Shown piece after piece: positions 34,570 to 42,716 of a DNA stretch of 64,000 nucleotides. The translations under genes and the position numbers were made by a program. Positions within the stretch are counted from its first letter, which is position 1. Each line of letters opens with the position of its first letter. Location: contig CAVWMF010000008.1 in the NCBI GenBank assembly GCA_963756025.1, positions 310,001 to 374,000 of the forward strand, written 5' to 3'. Source of the DNA: Bog-473 sp963756025. GTDB taxonomy: Bacteria; Actinomycetota; Acidimicrobiia; Acidimicrobiales; RAAP-2. Below the pieces are notes generated by a model. The model saw nothing but the letters and a program-made list of their open reading frames with translations. It made no database searches and was not told the DNA's origin.

Positions 34570-35671
34570 TTCGGGTGCCGCCGCCCGGCACGTTCTGCAT
34601 GTCGAATGTGCCCCCGAGTTTTTCGGCGCGACTTCGCATATTGGCCAATCCCATCCCGACACCTCCGGGCGCCGCCGTCTGTATGCCGGTCCCATCGTCG
34701 ACGACTTCGAGGGTCACCTCGTCGGCGACGGAGACGGTGATGGACAGAGCGGTCGCCCTGGCGTGCTTGGCGGCATTTGTCAGGGCCTCCCGGAGAACGG
34801 CCAGGAGATGGTCCGCCACGGACGGCGGTACGCCGGCATCGATGGGTCCCGAAAAGCTGACACCGGGACGTGAGCCCAACAGCGGTGACAGCTCGCCCGC
34901 GAGCTCGAGCACGCCATGCCGCAAGCCCCGACGGGTTTCGCTATCCAGCTCGAATATCGCCGTGCGGATCTCCGTGATGGTGGTGTCGAGATCGTCGATC
35001 GCCCTGTTCACCTTTTCGAGCACCGGGGCCAGCGCGTCGAGTCTCGTCGCCCCTTCGAGGGTCATGCCGATCGCGAAGATCCGCTGAATGACCCGATCGT
35101 GGAGCTCGCGGGCAATTCTGTCCCGGTCGTCAAGGACGCTGAGGATCCGCACCCGGTCGTGCAGTCTCGTGTTCTCTATGGCAATGCCTGCGGCGAGCGC
35201 CAACGCCTCGGCCATGGCGACGTCTTCATCGCTGAATTCCTCGGCATCTCGCTTCTCGGTCAGATAGAGATTGCCGTAGACGGCTCCCCGGGACCGGACG
35301 GGAAGCCCGAGAAACGACCGCATGGGAGGGTGGTGCTCCGGGAACCCGTAGCTGTCGGGATGTTCGACCAAATCGTTGAGCCGCAACGGTTCGGGATCTG
35401 TGATGAGCAGCCCCAGCACGCCTCGCCCCGTGGGACGGCGCCCTATCCGGAGCTCTTCCTCGTCGCTCAGTCCGACGGTCAAGAATTGCTCGAGACCCGT
35501 GCGGGCCTCGTTCAGGACGCCCAGTGCCCCGTAGCGGGCATCAACCAGGGAACATGCCTCTTCGACCAGATGCCGAAGCAGGACCGGTAGTTCGACATCA
35601 GCCTCGATCATGAGGACGGCGTCCATCAGCCGGCTGAGTTTGGCCGGACTCTTGACACGTCTGTACGGCAC
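34547..35671 (-). CDS. DevS/DosS-like sensor histidine kinase
   Basis: About 374 aa from a probable GTG at 35671 (weak ribosome site; other starts are possible). A GAF domain (about 30-170) contains VEHPDSYGFPEHHPPMRSFL, the stretch that in mycobacterial DosS/DosT GAF-A surrounds the heme-ligand His. The HisKA_3 dimerisation helix is RIARELHDRVIQRIFAIG (H191 as phosphate acceptor). HATPase motifs are LREALTNAAKHARA, VVDDGTGI and GMGLANMRSRAEKLGG. It should phosphorylate the divergent response regulator at 35762. It has one GAF instead of two. Heme binding is inferred. Confidence 0.87.
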   Translation of the reverse strand: MPYRRVKSPAKLSRLMDAVLMIEADVELPVLLRHLVEEACSLVDARYGALGVLNEARTGLEQFLTVGLSDEEELRIGRRPTGRGVLGLLITDPEPLRLNDLVEHPDSYGFPEHHPPMRSFLGLPVRSRGAVYGNLYLTEKRDAEEFSDEDVAMAEALALAAGIAIENTRLHDRVRILSVLDDRDRIARELHDRVIQRIFAIGMTLEGATRLDALAPVLEKVNRAIDDLDTTITEIRTAIFELDSETRRGLRHGVLELAGELSPLLGSRPGVSFSGPIDAGVPPSVADHLLAVLREALTNAAKHARATALSITVSVADEVTLEVVDDGTGIQTAAPGGVGMGLANMRSRAEKLGGTFDMQNVPGGGTRITWRVPV

Positions 35672-35761
35672 CCTCGCGACCGTAGTCCCTGGCAGCGGGG
35701 GGGCGTGGGGCCGGGAACACCGGCGGCACGCCCTCGGACGCCCCGCTGTCATGATGGTGTC

Positions 35762-36424
35762 GTGTCGATCCGTGTCTTCCTGCTCGATGATCACGAACTC
35801 GTACGGGAAGGCGTCCGGAGCCTGCTCGAGAGCGACGAGGACATTGAAGTTGTCGGTGAAGCCTCGACGCGGGCCGAGGCTCTGGCGCGGATTCCGTTGG
35901 CCAAACCCCATGTGGCCATATTGGACGTACGTCTCGAAGATGGCAGCGGCATCGAAGTCTGTCGTGACGTCCGATCGATCATGCCCGAATTGGTCTGCCT
36001 GATGTTGACCAGCTTCGCCGACGACGAGGCGCTCTATGCGAGCGTGATGGCCGGAGCGTCGGGTTATGTCCTGAAGCAGATCAGGGCCCGGGACCTCATC
36101 GAAGACGTGAAGAAGGTGGCCGGCGGGGCCTCGCTCATGGACCCCCGGGCAGTGGCGCAGGTCGTCGAGCGGATCGCGAACCCACCGCAATCCGATCCGG
36201 CGATCGGGTCATTGTCGCCTCAGGAATCGCGGATTCTCGGCTTCATCGCCGAGGGGAAGACGAACAGGCAGATTGCCGATGAGATGTTCCTCAGTGAGAA
36301 GACGATCAAGAACTACGTCACCCACCTGCTGGTGAAGCTCAAGGTGCACAGCCGTACGGAGGCGGCGATCTACGCCACGAAGGTCAAGGCCGGTGGTCCC
36401 AAGCCGGAGACTCCTCAGGCCTGA
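35762..36424 (+). CDS. NarL/DevR-type response regulator
   Basis: 220 aa from GTG. Receiver domain with acidic pocket LLDDHE (D9, D10), phospho-acceptor D55 in AILDVRLEDGSG and Lys in GASGYVLKQ. The LuxR-type helix-turn-helix (about 150-210) reads LSPQESRILGFIAEGKTNRQ and MFLSEKTIKNYVTHLLVKL, close to DevR/DosR. It diverges from the GAF kinase, its likely partner. The GGGACC boxes at 33927-33963 and 36782-36876 are the natural target candidates. Confidence 0.92.
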   Translation: MSIRVFLLDDHELVREGVRSLLESDEDIEVVGEASTRAEALARIPLAKPHVAILDVRLEDGSGIEVCRDVRSIMPELVCLMLTSFADDEALYASVMAGASGYVLKQIRARDLIEDVKKVAGGASLMDPRAVAQVVERIANPPQSDPAIGSLSPQESRILGFIAEGKTNRQIADEMFLSEKTIKNYVTHLLVKLKVHSRTEAAIYATKVKAGGPKPETPQA

Positions 36425-36745
36425 CTCCATTCCGCCGCGGGCCAACGGCACCCAGGTCGATGCCGGCTCTCTTCAATTCCAGCTCGAAACGTCGCCGAGC
36501 CTGGGCCGGACGCGAGAAGTCAGTCGGAAAGGCACCGATGTGCTCGGTGGCACAGAGCTCGAGCAGGGCACAGTCGTATGCCACTTCCACGGCCAACGCA
36601 GAGATCGCAGCGCCGCGGGTAACCGGTCCTGCCGTCAGCATTGCGGACCGACACTTGATCGCATGGCAAACGAGCGCGTCGCCATCGCAGGTCCTCGGGC
36701 AGATGTTCGCTGCGCCTGGAGGAGGAGATCCGCGTACATCGACAT
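36384..36745 (-). CDS. Unidentified DosR-box gene, two overlapping frames
   Basis: Minus-strand coding region that begins at ATG 36745 (MSMYADLLLQAQRTSARG...) and stops at 36635. It continues in another frame from ATG 36641: LTAGPVTRGAAISALAVEVA, LLELCATEHIGAFPTDFS and ARRRFELELKRAGIDLG, to a stop at 36384. The two overlap by 7 bp, so they are either coupled small genes or one gene with a frameshift. Upstream are GACAAT (36757-36752), 6 nt before ATG 36745, and a DosR-type box centred 43-44 bp away. The 3' end overlaps the response regulator by 41 bp. Family not recognised; no membrane segment. Confidence 0.5.
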
Positions 36746-36781
36746 CCCTCTATTGTCGGCGATCCGTCCTGCCTTTGCGTA

Positions 36782-36795
36782 GGGACCAAGTTCCT
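36782..36795 (-). promoter_or_regulatory. DosR-type box upstream of the 36745 gene
   Basis: Read on the minus strand it is AGGAA-CTTG-GTCCC, 5-4-5 with one intact arm. It is centred 43-44 bp before ATG 36745, with GACAAT as -10 six bases before that ATG. Confidence 0.5.
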
Positions 36796-36839
36796 CATTT
36801 GCCTGGTTTCTTCACCCGCCACCCCCCTTGGAACTCAAA

Positions 36840-36853
36840 GGGTCCAAGGTCCC
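36840..36853 (+). promoter_or_regulatory. DosR-type box, distal member of a tandem pair
   Basis: GGGTC-CAAG-GTCCC, 5-4-5 with nine of ten arm bases symmetric. It lies 22 bp upstream of the box at 36862, the same spacing as 33927/33949, i.e. two helical turns. Confidence 0.55.
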
Positions 36854-36861
36854 CGGTGGGT

Positions 36862-36876
36862 GGGACCAATTGCCCT
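36862..36876 (+). promoter_or_regulatory. DosR-type box, proximal, upstream of the XRE-PPOX gene
   Basis: GGGAC-CAATT-GCCCT, with both half-sites matching the GGGAC...GCCCT form I recall for mycobacterial DevR boxes. It is centred 43 bp before ATG 36912; CAGACT (36900-36905) is 6 nt before that ATG. Confidence 0.65.
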
Positions 36877-36911
36877 ATGGGTCAGCCGGACGACCGGCTC
36901 AGACTGACATC

Positions 36912-37637
36912 ATGACCTCGACCACGAATTCCCCATCGCCGCAATCCTCCTCCGTCGAGACCGACGCCGGCCGGCCGGCCGGGACGACCAAACGACAGCA
37001 CGTCGGGGACCTGGCGCGTCGAGTCACCCACCGGCGCAACGAGCTCGGCCTGAGCACCGAGGAGCTGGCCCGACGGGCCGGCGTTGACGCCTGGTTCCTG
37101 GCGTACTTCGAGCAGAGCTCCGACACCACCCTGAGTGCGGGGGCACTGCTCCGATTGGCCGTCGCCCTCGAGACCACCCCTTTCACTCTCGAGGGAGGGC
37201 AGGTGGACCGTCCGCCGGGGGAGGGGCGCGCCGGCCTGAATCCCGTGCTCGAGAGCCTTACCACGCAACAGTGCGAAGACCACCTGGCAGCCGGGGGCAT
37301 CGGTCGGATCGTGCTCTCGACCAGTGCCGGACCGGTGGCCTATCCGGTGAATTTCGTGTTCGCCGAAGGGGCAGTGATCTTTCGCACCTCTGATGCGATG
37401 ACCGACTCGATCGCCGGGATCGTCGCATTCGAGGTCGACCACATCGACGAGGCCATGAGCGAAGGGTGGAGCGTGCTCGTGCGGGGTCACGCCCGGCGCA
37501 TCGAGGACCCCGAGGAACGTCAGGCCGTGGCGCTGCTCGAGCTCGAGCCCTGGGCCGGCGGCGCCCGTTTGAACCTGATCGGCATCGAGCCCTTCGAAAT
37601 GACCGGACGGGTCATCGTGCAACGCCAGCCGCGCTGA
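36912..37637 (+). CDS. XRE helix-turn-helix and pyridoxamine 5'-phosphate oxidase-like fusion
   Basis: 241 aa from ATG 36912. A Ser/Thr-rich leader, then an XRE-type DNA-binding domain (about 30-85: LARRVTHRRNELGLSTEELA, RRAGVDAWFLAYFEQ). A split-barrel flavin/F420-binding PPOX domain (about 115-235) follows: GGIGRIVLSTSAGPVAYPVN, FVFAEGAVIFRTSDAM, then VLVRGHARRIEDPEERQAV. PPOX-type flavoproteins belong to dormancy regulons, in line with the boxes upstream. It has no Shine-Dalgarno, suggesting a leaderless mRNA. The zinc alcohol dehydrogenase gene follows by 47 bp. Confidence 0.85.
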   Translation: MTSTTNSPSPQSSSVETDAGRPAGTTKRQHVGDLARRVTHRRNELGLSTEELARRAGVDAWFLAYFEQSSDTTLSAGALLRLAVALETTPFTLEGGQVDRPPGEGRAGLNPVLESLTTQQCEDHLAAGGIGRIVLSTSAGPVAYPVNFVFAEGAVIFRTSDAMTDSIAGIVAFEVDHIDEAMSEGWSVLVRGHARRIEDPEERQAVALLELEPWAGGARLNLIGIEPFEMTGRVIVQRQPR

Positions 37638-37684
37638 ACCGCACACCACGAAACGTCAATGACGACAGAGGAAAGAGGAATGCC

Positions 37685-38728
37685 ATGATGAAAGCACTCG
37701 TGTACAAGGGACCGGGATCCAAGGCCTGGGAGGACGTCCCCAACCCGACCGTCCAAGCCGACACCGATGCCATCGTCCGGGTGGACTGCACGACGATCTG
37801 CGGATCGGACCTGCACATCTTGAAGGGGGATGTGCCCGAAGTCACCCACGGGCGCATCCTCGGTCATGAGGCCGTCGGTACCGTCGAGTCGGTCGGTTCG
37901 GCGGTCAAGACGATCGTGCCCGGCGATCGGGTGCTCGTGTCGTGCATCAGTGCCTGTGGACGGTGCAGTTACTGCCGGGAGGGCCGTTACGGCCAGTGCC
38001 TCGGTGGCGGCGGTTGGATCCTGGGCCACCTCATCGATGGCACCCAAGCCGAGTTCGTCCGCGTGCCCTTCGCCGACACCTCGACGTACCGGGTGCCGGA
38101 GGGTGCGAGCGACGAGGAGATCCTGATGCTGGCCGACATCCTCCCCACCGCCTACGAAGTGGGGGTCCTCAACGGGCATGTGCAACCTGGTGACACGGTT
38201 GCCGTGGTCGGAGCCGGCCCGATCGGACTCTCAGCCATACTCGGAGCGCAGCTGTACTCTCCGAGCCACATCATCGCCATCGACCTGGCTGACGCCCGCC
38301 TCGATGCGGCCAAGGTGTTCGGCGCCGACCTGCTGGTCAACAATGGGCGCGACGACCCCGTCGCCTTCGTGCACCAGCTCACCGATGGTCTCGGTGTTGA
38401 CGTCGCCATTGAGGCCGTCGGGGTTCCCGCCAGTTTCGAACTGTGTGCCGAACTCGTGCGCCCGGGGGGTCATGTGGCCAACATCGGCGTGCACGGCCGG
38501 CCGGCCACGCTCCATCTCGAAAAGCTGTGGACGAAAGATGTCACCATCACGACCGGTCTGGTCGATACATCTTCGACGCCGACGCTGTTGCGCCTGGTTA
38601 CATCCCATCAGATCGATGCGGCCCGCTTTGCCACCCATCATTTCGGGCTCAATGACTTCATGGAGGCGTACGACATCTTCGAGCGTGCGGCGGAGACCGG
38701 TGCGGTCAAGGTCGTCCTGAATCGCTGA
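37685..38728 (+). CDS. Zinc-dependent alcohol dehydrogenase
   Basis: 347 aa from the first ATG of ATGATG at 37685, with AGAGGAA upstream. MDR fold: catalytic-zinc Cys in TTICGSDLHILKG, GHEAVGTVESVG, structural zinc CGRCSYCREGRYGQC, and NAD fold VAVVGAGPIGLSAILGAQLY. It resembles bacterial isopropanol/formaldehyde-type dehydrogenases. It probably shares the transcript of the XRE-PPOX gene and serves redox balance during oxygen limitation, which is inferred. It converges with and overlaps the CoA transferase gene by 23 bp. Confidence 0.9.
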   Translation: MMKALVYKGPGSKAWEDVPNPTVQADTDAIVRVDCTTICGSDLHILKGDVPEVTHGRILGHEAVGTVESVGSAVKTIVPGDRVLVSCISACGRCSYCREGRYGQCLGGGGWILGHLIDGTQAEFVRVPFADTSTYRVPEGASDEEILMLADILPTAYEVGVLNGHVQPGDTVAVVGAGPIGLSAILGAQLYSPSHIIAIDLADARLDAAKVFGADLLVNNGRDDPVAFVHQLTDGLGVDVAIEAVGVPASFELCAELVRPGGHVANIGVHGRPATLHLEKLWTKDVTITTGLVDTSSTPTLLRLVTSHQIDAARFATHHFGLNDFMEAYDIFERAAETGAVKVVLNR

Positions 38729-39929
38729 GGTCGATGGGCTCTGTGCTGAGCCACTGCAGGATGGCGTCGCCATCGGCGCCCAGGGTGGGGGGTGGCAGCG
38801 TGTAACGGGGTGGTGTCTTCGAAAGGCGGATGGGATTCGAGAGCTGGGCGATCGCGGCACCGGCTTGGCTCTGCATCATGGTGATGGGATCCAGCTCCAG
38901 TGTCTCCGCCAAGGTGAACGCACCCGCCAGGTCATTGATCGGACCGGACGGCACCCCGGCCTCGTTCATCCGTACAGCCCACCTTGCTGCGGTATCGGCT
39001 GCCAGTGCCTGCTCGAGGATCTCGATGAGCTCGGTGCGGTTGTGAACCCGCGCCGCGTTGACACGGAATCTCTCGTCGTCGCCCAGCGCGGGCAATCCCA
39101 CGAGCGTGCACAGGCTGCGGAACTGCGAGTCGTTGCCCACGGCCACGGCGATGACCCCGTCCGCAGTGCGGAAGGTCTGGTAGGGCACCACACTCGGGTG
39201 CCGATTGCCCATGGCCTGGGGCACCAGCCCGGTATTGGCGTAGGCCGAACCTTGATTGACGAGCGATGCGATCACGCTTGAGAGGAGATTCACCTCGACC
39301 CGCTGCCCCTGTCCGGTTTCGCGCCGGGCCGCCAGCGCGGCCAGAATGCCGATGCAGGCGTGTAGCCCGGTCAGGATGTCGACCACGGCGACGCCGACCC
39401 GCGTCGGAGGCCCTTCTTCGTTCCCCGTGATCGACATGAGTCCGCCCACCGCCTGGGCGATGAAGTCGTAGCCGGCCAGGGTCGAACCCGCACCCGAACC
39501 GAACCCCGAGATCGAGCAGTAGACGACGGCCGGATTGGCATGCGCCACACTCTCGTAATCCAGCTCGTACTGGGCGAGGCGCCCCGCCCGGAAGTTCTCG
39601 ACCACGACGTCGGCCCGGGCGGCCAGGGTCCGTGCGTTCGCCGCACCTTCCGGCGTCCGGAGGTCGAGCGCGATGCTCCTCTTGTTGCGGTTGATGCTGA
39701 GGTAGTAGGTGCTCTCCCCGCCGACGTAGGGTGGCCCCCAGGCCCGGGTGTCATCGCCGCGGCCCGGTTCTTCGACCTTGATGACGGTCGCTCCGAGGTC
39801 ACCCAACATCATGGTGGCGAGTGGACCGGCCAGCACGCGGCTGAAATCGGCGACCACCAAGCCGGACAATGCACCCGCCGCATCGTCGGTCGACCCCTGC
39901 CCCAACGGCGACCCGTGCGCAGGCGTCAT
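38706..39929 (-). CDS. CaiB/BaiF-type (family III) CoA transferase
   Basis: About 407 aa from ATG 39929. It moves CoA between acids. Motifs: LVVADFSRVLAGPLATMMLG, DLGATVIKVEEPGRGDDTRA, YYLSINRNKRSIALDLRTPE and DVVVENFRAGRLAQYELDYE. The catalytic Asp lies in the region of VGVAVVDILTGLHACIG. It likely activates the substrate of the neighbouring P450. On the same strand as, and 65 bp downstream of, the P450 gene at 39994. Confidence 0.92.
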   Translation of the reverse strand: MTPAHGSPLGQGSTDDAAGALSGLVVADFSRVLAGPLATMMLGDLGATVIKVEEPGRGDDTRAWGPPYVGGESTYYLSINRNKRSIALDLRTPEGAANARTLAARADVVVENFRAGRLAQYELDYESVAHANPAVVYCSISGFGSGAGSTLAGYDFIAQAVGGLMSITGNEEGPPTRVGVAVVDILTGLHACIGILAALAARRETGQGQRVEVNLLSSVIASLVNQGSAYANTGLVPQAMGNRHPSVVPYQTFRTADGVIAVAVGNDSQFRSLCTLVGLPALGDDERFRVNAARVHNRTELIEILEQALAADTAARWAVRMNEAGVPSGPINDLAGAFTLAETLELDPITMMQSQAGAAIAQLSNPIRLSKTPPRYTLPPPTLGADGDAILQWLSTEPIDLSDSGRP

Positions 39930-39993
39930 CACTCTCGACGGCCGCGGCGGGAGCATCGGCGACGGTCAAGAGCGGCGCCAGCGTCCCGTGACG

Positions 39994-41199
39994 TCATCCG
40001 TGATCCGCCCCCAGACGCACTGGCATCGTCTTTATGCCGCGGATGAAATTGGAGCGTACCCGTGTGGGTGGCCCGGCCACTTCGAAGTCAGGAAAGCGGC
40101 GCAGCAGTTCTTCGAACATCACGCGGATCTCCAATCGCCCGAGCGCGGCACCCAGACAGAAGTGCGGCCCGCCTCCGCCCAGTGCGATGTGCGGATTGGG
40201 GTGACGGGTCACGTCGAATGCGTCAGGATCGGTGAAGACCTCGGGATCGCGATTTCCGGCGCCGTAGAACAGCACGAGCCAATCCCCCTCGTGGATCGGC
40301 CGGCCCCGGAGCTCGACATCCCTGGTCGCCGTCCGGCGAAAGTGCGTGACCGGGGAGACGAATCGGAGCATTTCATCCGCGGCGGACCCGATGAGACCGG
40401 GCTCGTCACGCAGGAGTTCGACCTGGGCGGGGTTCTCGGCCAACGCGAGGAGTCCCCCCACGATCGTGTTCCTGGTGGTTTCGTTGCCGGCGAACTCCAG
40501 GAGCAGGAAGAAGCCTCGTTGGGCCTGCTCGCTCAGGCGCTCGCCGTCGATCTCCGCCCGCATGAGGAGGGACACGAGGTCGTCGCCGGGAGAGTCCCGA
40601 CGGGCTTCCTGCATGCCCGCCAGATACGTCATCATGTGCCCGATGGCGGCGAACCCGTCCTGATCCTGACCGTCTCCACCGCCACCACCTTCGGTGATCC
40701 CGTCACTCCAGACCTTGATGAGGTGTTGATCCTGGCGGGGCACCCCGAGCATCTCGCCGATGACGTAGCTGGGCAGGAGCGCCGCCACATCCTCCACGAA
40801 GTCGATCTCTTCCCGACCGGCCACGTCGTCGAGGATCGACGTGGTCAGCTCGCGGATGTGTGATTCGAGGGTCTTGATGCGGGCCGGGGTGAAGCCCCGG
40901 TTCACCAGGGCCCGCAACCACTTGTGGGCGGGATCGTCCATCGTCACCAGGTTCTCGAACTCCGCCATGTCCTCCCCGCTACCGCCCTGGATGGCGATCC
41001 CCTTGCCTGAGCAGAACGTCTCGGGATTCTTCGACACGGCGACGATGTCGTCGTGGCGGGTCAAGGCCCAGAAAGGATGCGCAGCCGTGTCGTGGTAATG
41101 GACGGGATCCGCTTCGCGGAGGCGGGCCAGGGTGGGGTAGGGATCGGCCGACCAGAACTCCGGTCGCGTCAGGTCGATGTACTCGTTGTCAATGCTCAC
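39994..41199 (-). CDS. Cytochrome P450
   Basis: 401 aa from GTG 41199, with GGAG eight bases upstream. I-helix LLEFAGNETTRN, ExxR in DEMLRFVSP and heme loop ALGGGGPHFCLGAALGR. This form is typical of the CYP125/CYP142/CYP124-like steroid and terpenoid oxidases. A Gly-rich loop (EGGGGGDGQDQD) is unusual. No ferredoxin gene is adjacent. Confidence 0.93.
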   Translation of the reverse strand: MSIDNEYIDLTRPEFWSADPYPTLARLREADPVHYHDTAAHPFWALTRHDDIVAVSKNPETFCSGKGIAIQGGSGEDMAEFENLVTMDDPAHKWLRALVNRGFTPARIKTLESHIRELTTSILDDVAGREEIDFVEDVAALLPSYVIGEMLGVPRQDQHLIKVWSDGITEGGGGGDGQDQDGFAAIGHMMTYLAGMQEARRDSPGDDLVSLLMRAEIDGERLSEQAQRGFFLLLEFAGNETTRNTIVGGLLALAENPAQVELLRDEPGLIGSAADEMLRFVSPVTHFRRTATRDVELRGRPIHEGDWLVLFYGAGNRDPEVFTDPDAFDVTRHPNPHIALGGGGPHFCLGAALGRLEIRVMFEELLRRFPDFEVAGPPTRVRSNFIRGIKTMPVRLGADHG

Positions 41200-41221
41200 G
41201 TGATGCTCCGCCTGTTCCCCG

Positions 41222-41671
41222 CTACCAAAAGAAATGATTCCGATCCTCGCTCTTTGCGTCCTCGTATTCGGCCTCCCAGATGGCGGCGACAAGGGCGCGT
41301 TCTTCGGCACCCCCGGAGTCCTCGATCCAGCTCTGCAGGTCGAGAACGGCGGCCCGGAGGCGATCGAGGCTCTGCTCGAGCGACGAGATCCTATAGTCGT
41401 CGGCGGTTCGCGCGGTCTCGACGAGCACGTGCGCGAGACGATCCCGGCGCCCACCCGTCATCAGCTCCGAGCCCCGACGGACGATGTCGGCGTACCGCGA
41501 GATTCCGGCAAGGCGCGTCGAGGCGCACGTGTCCCATTCGTGTTCGATGATGGAGAGGAGAGATGACACGCCACGAAGACGTGAGATCTCCTGGGCGTCG
41601 GTTGACCCTGCGGCGATCTCACCGAGTGTGTCCAGGGCGGCCCTCATCACCATTTGCGGCTCAGGTCTCAT
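41222..41671 (-). CDS. Helical protein of DUF6285 type
   Basis: 149 aa from ATG 41671, whose ATGA overlaps the stop of the phosphotransferase gene upstream. Almost all helical: RPEPQMVMRAALDTLGEIAA, LLSIIEHEWDTCASTRLAGI, ALVAAIWEAEYEDAKSEDRN. It regularly accompanies 'phosphotransferase family protein' genes of this type in actinobacteria, so a linked function is likely. The DUF name is from memory. Confidence 0.68.
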   Translation of the reverse strand: MRPEPQMVMRAALDTLGEIAAGSTDAQEISRLRGVSSLLSIIEHEWDTCASTRLAGISRYADIVRRGSELMTGGRRDRLAHVLVETARTADDYRISSLEQSLDRLRAAVLDLQSWIEDSGGAEERALVAAIWEAEYEDAKSEDRNHFFW

Positions 41672-42705
41672 CGGGTCACCACCCCCATTTCTTCGAGTGC
41701 CCATTTCTCCTGGGTGCCGATGTTCAGCCAGCCCATGGTGCCGAACATGAGCTCATTCGTGCGGCCCACAGAGAATTCGTAGGCCGCGGTGGCCCAAATA
41801 GCGTTGGCCTTCACGTGGCTGAACAACTGCCACCAACGAAGGGACTGCGGATCGGCCTTCATGCCGCTGGTGCTCTCCCATTCGGCAATCGCCTCGTCGG
41901 GAGGGAGGGCCCCCCCGATCATTTCGGGCGTGGCGCCGCTGCGCCAGTTCTTCGCCATGCTCCACGCGACGTCCTCATGAGGATCGCCCAGGTGGGTCAA
42001 TTCCCAGTCGAGGACCCCCACGACCCCCTGGGGTGCGAGCAGCACATTCCCCACCCGGAAGTCGCCGTGGACGATCCGTGGCCGGGCGACCGGCGGCGGA
42101 GGATGGCGCCGCAGCTCCCGGATCACCGCAGCGGTGATCGGCATCGGCCCCAGGTCGTGATCGTGCAGTGTCTTCTCCCACCGCTCGAGCTCGGGCTCCC
42201 AGGTGTTGTCGCTCGCCGGCACCCGCAGGACACCCTCGAGTCCCACAGCTTCAGCGTCCACCGCGGAGATTGACCCGAGAACCTGGAACATCTGGCGCAC
42301 GAGCGCCTCGCGGCGACCCTCGAAGGCTGGGGTCAGCAACTCCTGTGGCCATGCCACGCCACCGAGCCTCTCCATCACGAAGAAGGGCATGCCGAACGCA
42401 TCCTCGTCATCTTCGATGAGGAGCGGCTGGGGCAGCGGGATGCCCGGTGTGCCGTACAACGCGCGGTACATGGCGTATTCGGTGCCGCGGTTGCTCGCGA
42501 GGAGCGACGCTGGCGGGTCCAGGCGGAAGATCAGCTCACGCAACTGCATGGTGCCGTGACTGTCGGTCCATGCCGCGTCGACGGACCAGGTGTGGCGCGA
42601 TGCCCCACCGATGATCTTCCGGGCGCCGGTGACCTCGATCCCGGGTTCAGCCCAGGCCTTGCGCAGATACATCGTGGCGCAGAGCGCGAAGGTCGACGGA
42701 TCCAC
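41668..42705 (-). CDS. Aminoglycoside phosphotransferase-fold (APH/choline kinase-like) protein
   Basis: 345 aa from GTG 42705. Kinase fold: RELIFRLDPPASLLASNRGT, FFVMERLGGVAWPQELLTP, catalytic loop IVHGDFRVGNVLL (Brenner-type HGD) and metal Asp in VGVLDWELTHLGDP. Members in catabolic clusters phosphorylate small molecules or acyl-CoA-linked substrates; drug resistance is not implied. Overlaps the DUF6285-like gene by ATGA. Confidence 0.88.
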   Translation of the reverse strand: MDPSTFALCATMYLRKAWAEPGIEVTGARKIIGGASRHTWSVDAAWTDSHGTMQLRELIFRLDPPASLLASNRGTEYAMYRALYGTPGIPLPQPLLIEDDEDAFGMPFFVMERLGGVAWPQELLTPAFEGRREALVRQMFQVLGSISAVDAEAVGLEGVLRVPASDNTWEPELERWEKTLHDHDLGPMPITAAVIRELRRHPPPPVARPRIVHGDFRVGNVLLAPQGVVGVLDWELTHLGDPHEDVAWSMAKNWRSGATPEMIGGALPPDEAIAEWESTSGMKADPQSLRWWQLFSHVKANAIWATAAYEFSVGRTNELMFGTMGWLNIGTQEKWALEEMGVVTR

Positions 42706-42716
42706 CGGGCGACCCG

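Noticed and set aside
35676..35689. GCGAC-CGTA-GTCCC, a DosR-type site between kinase and regulator
   Set aside because: One arm has a mismatch and it is not 43 bp from either start codon, unlike the other boxes; chance is likely.
36460..36915. Plus-strand frame between the response regulator and the XRE-PPOX gene
   Set aside because: Ser/Arg-rich composition with no domain, and it would cover the boxes at 36840-36876; the minus-strand reading is more protein-like.
41668..42705. Aminoglycoside resistance enzyme
   Set aside because: The APH fold is shared by many small-molecule kinases; its catabolic neighbours and the DUF6285-like partner make a resistance role unlikely.
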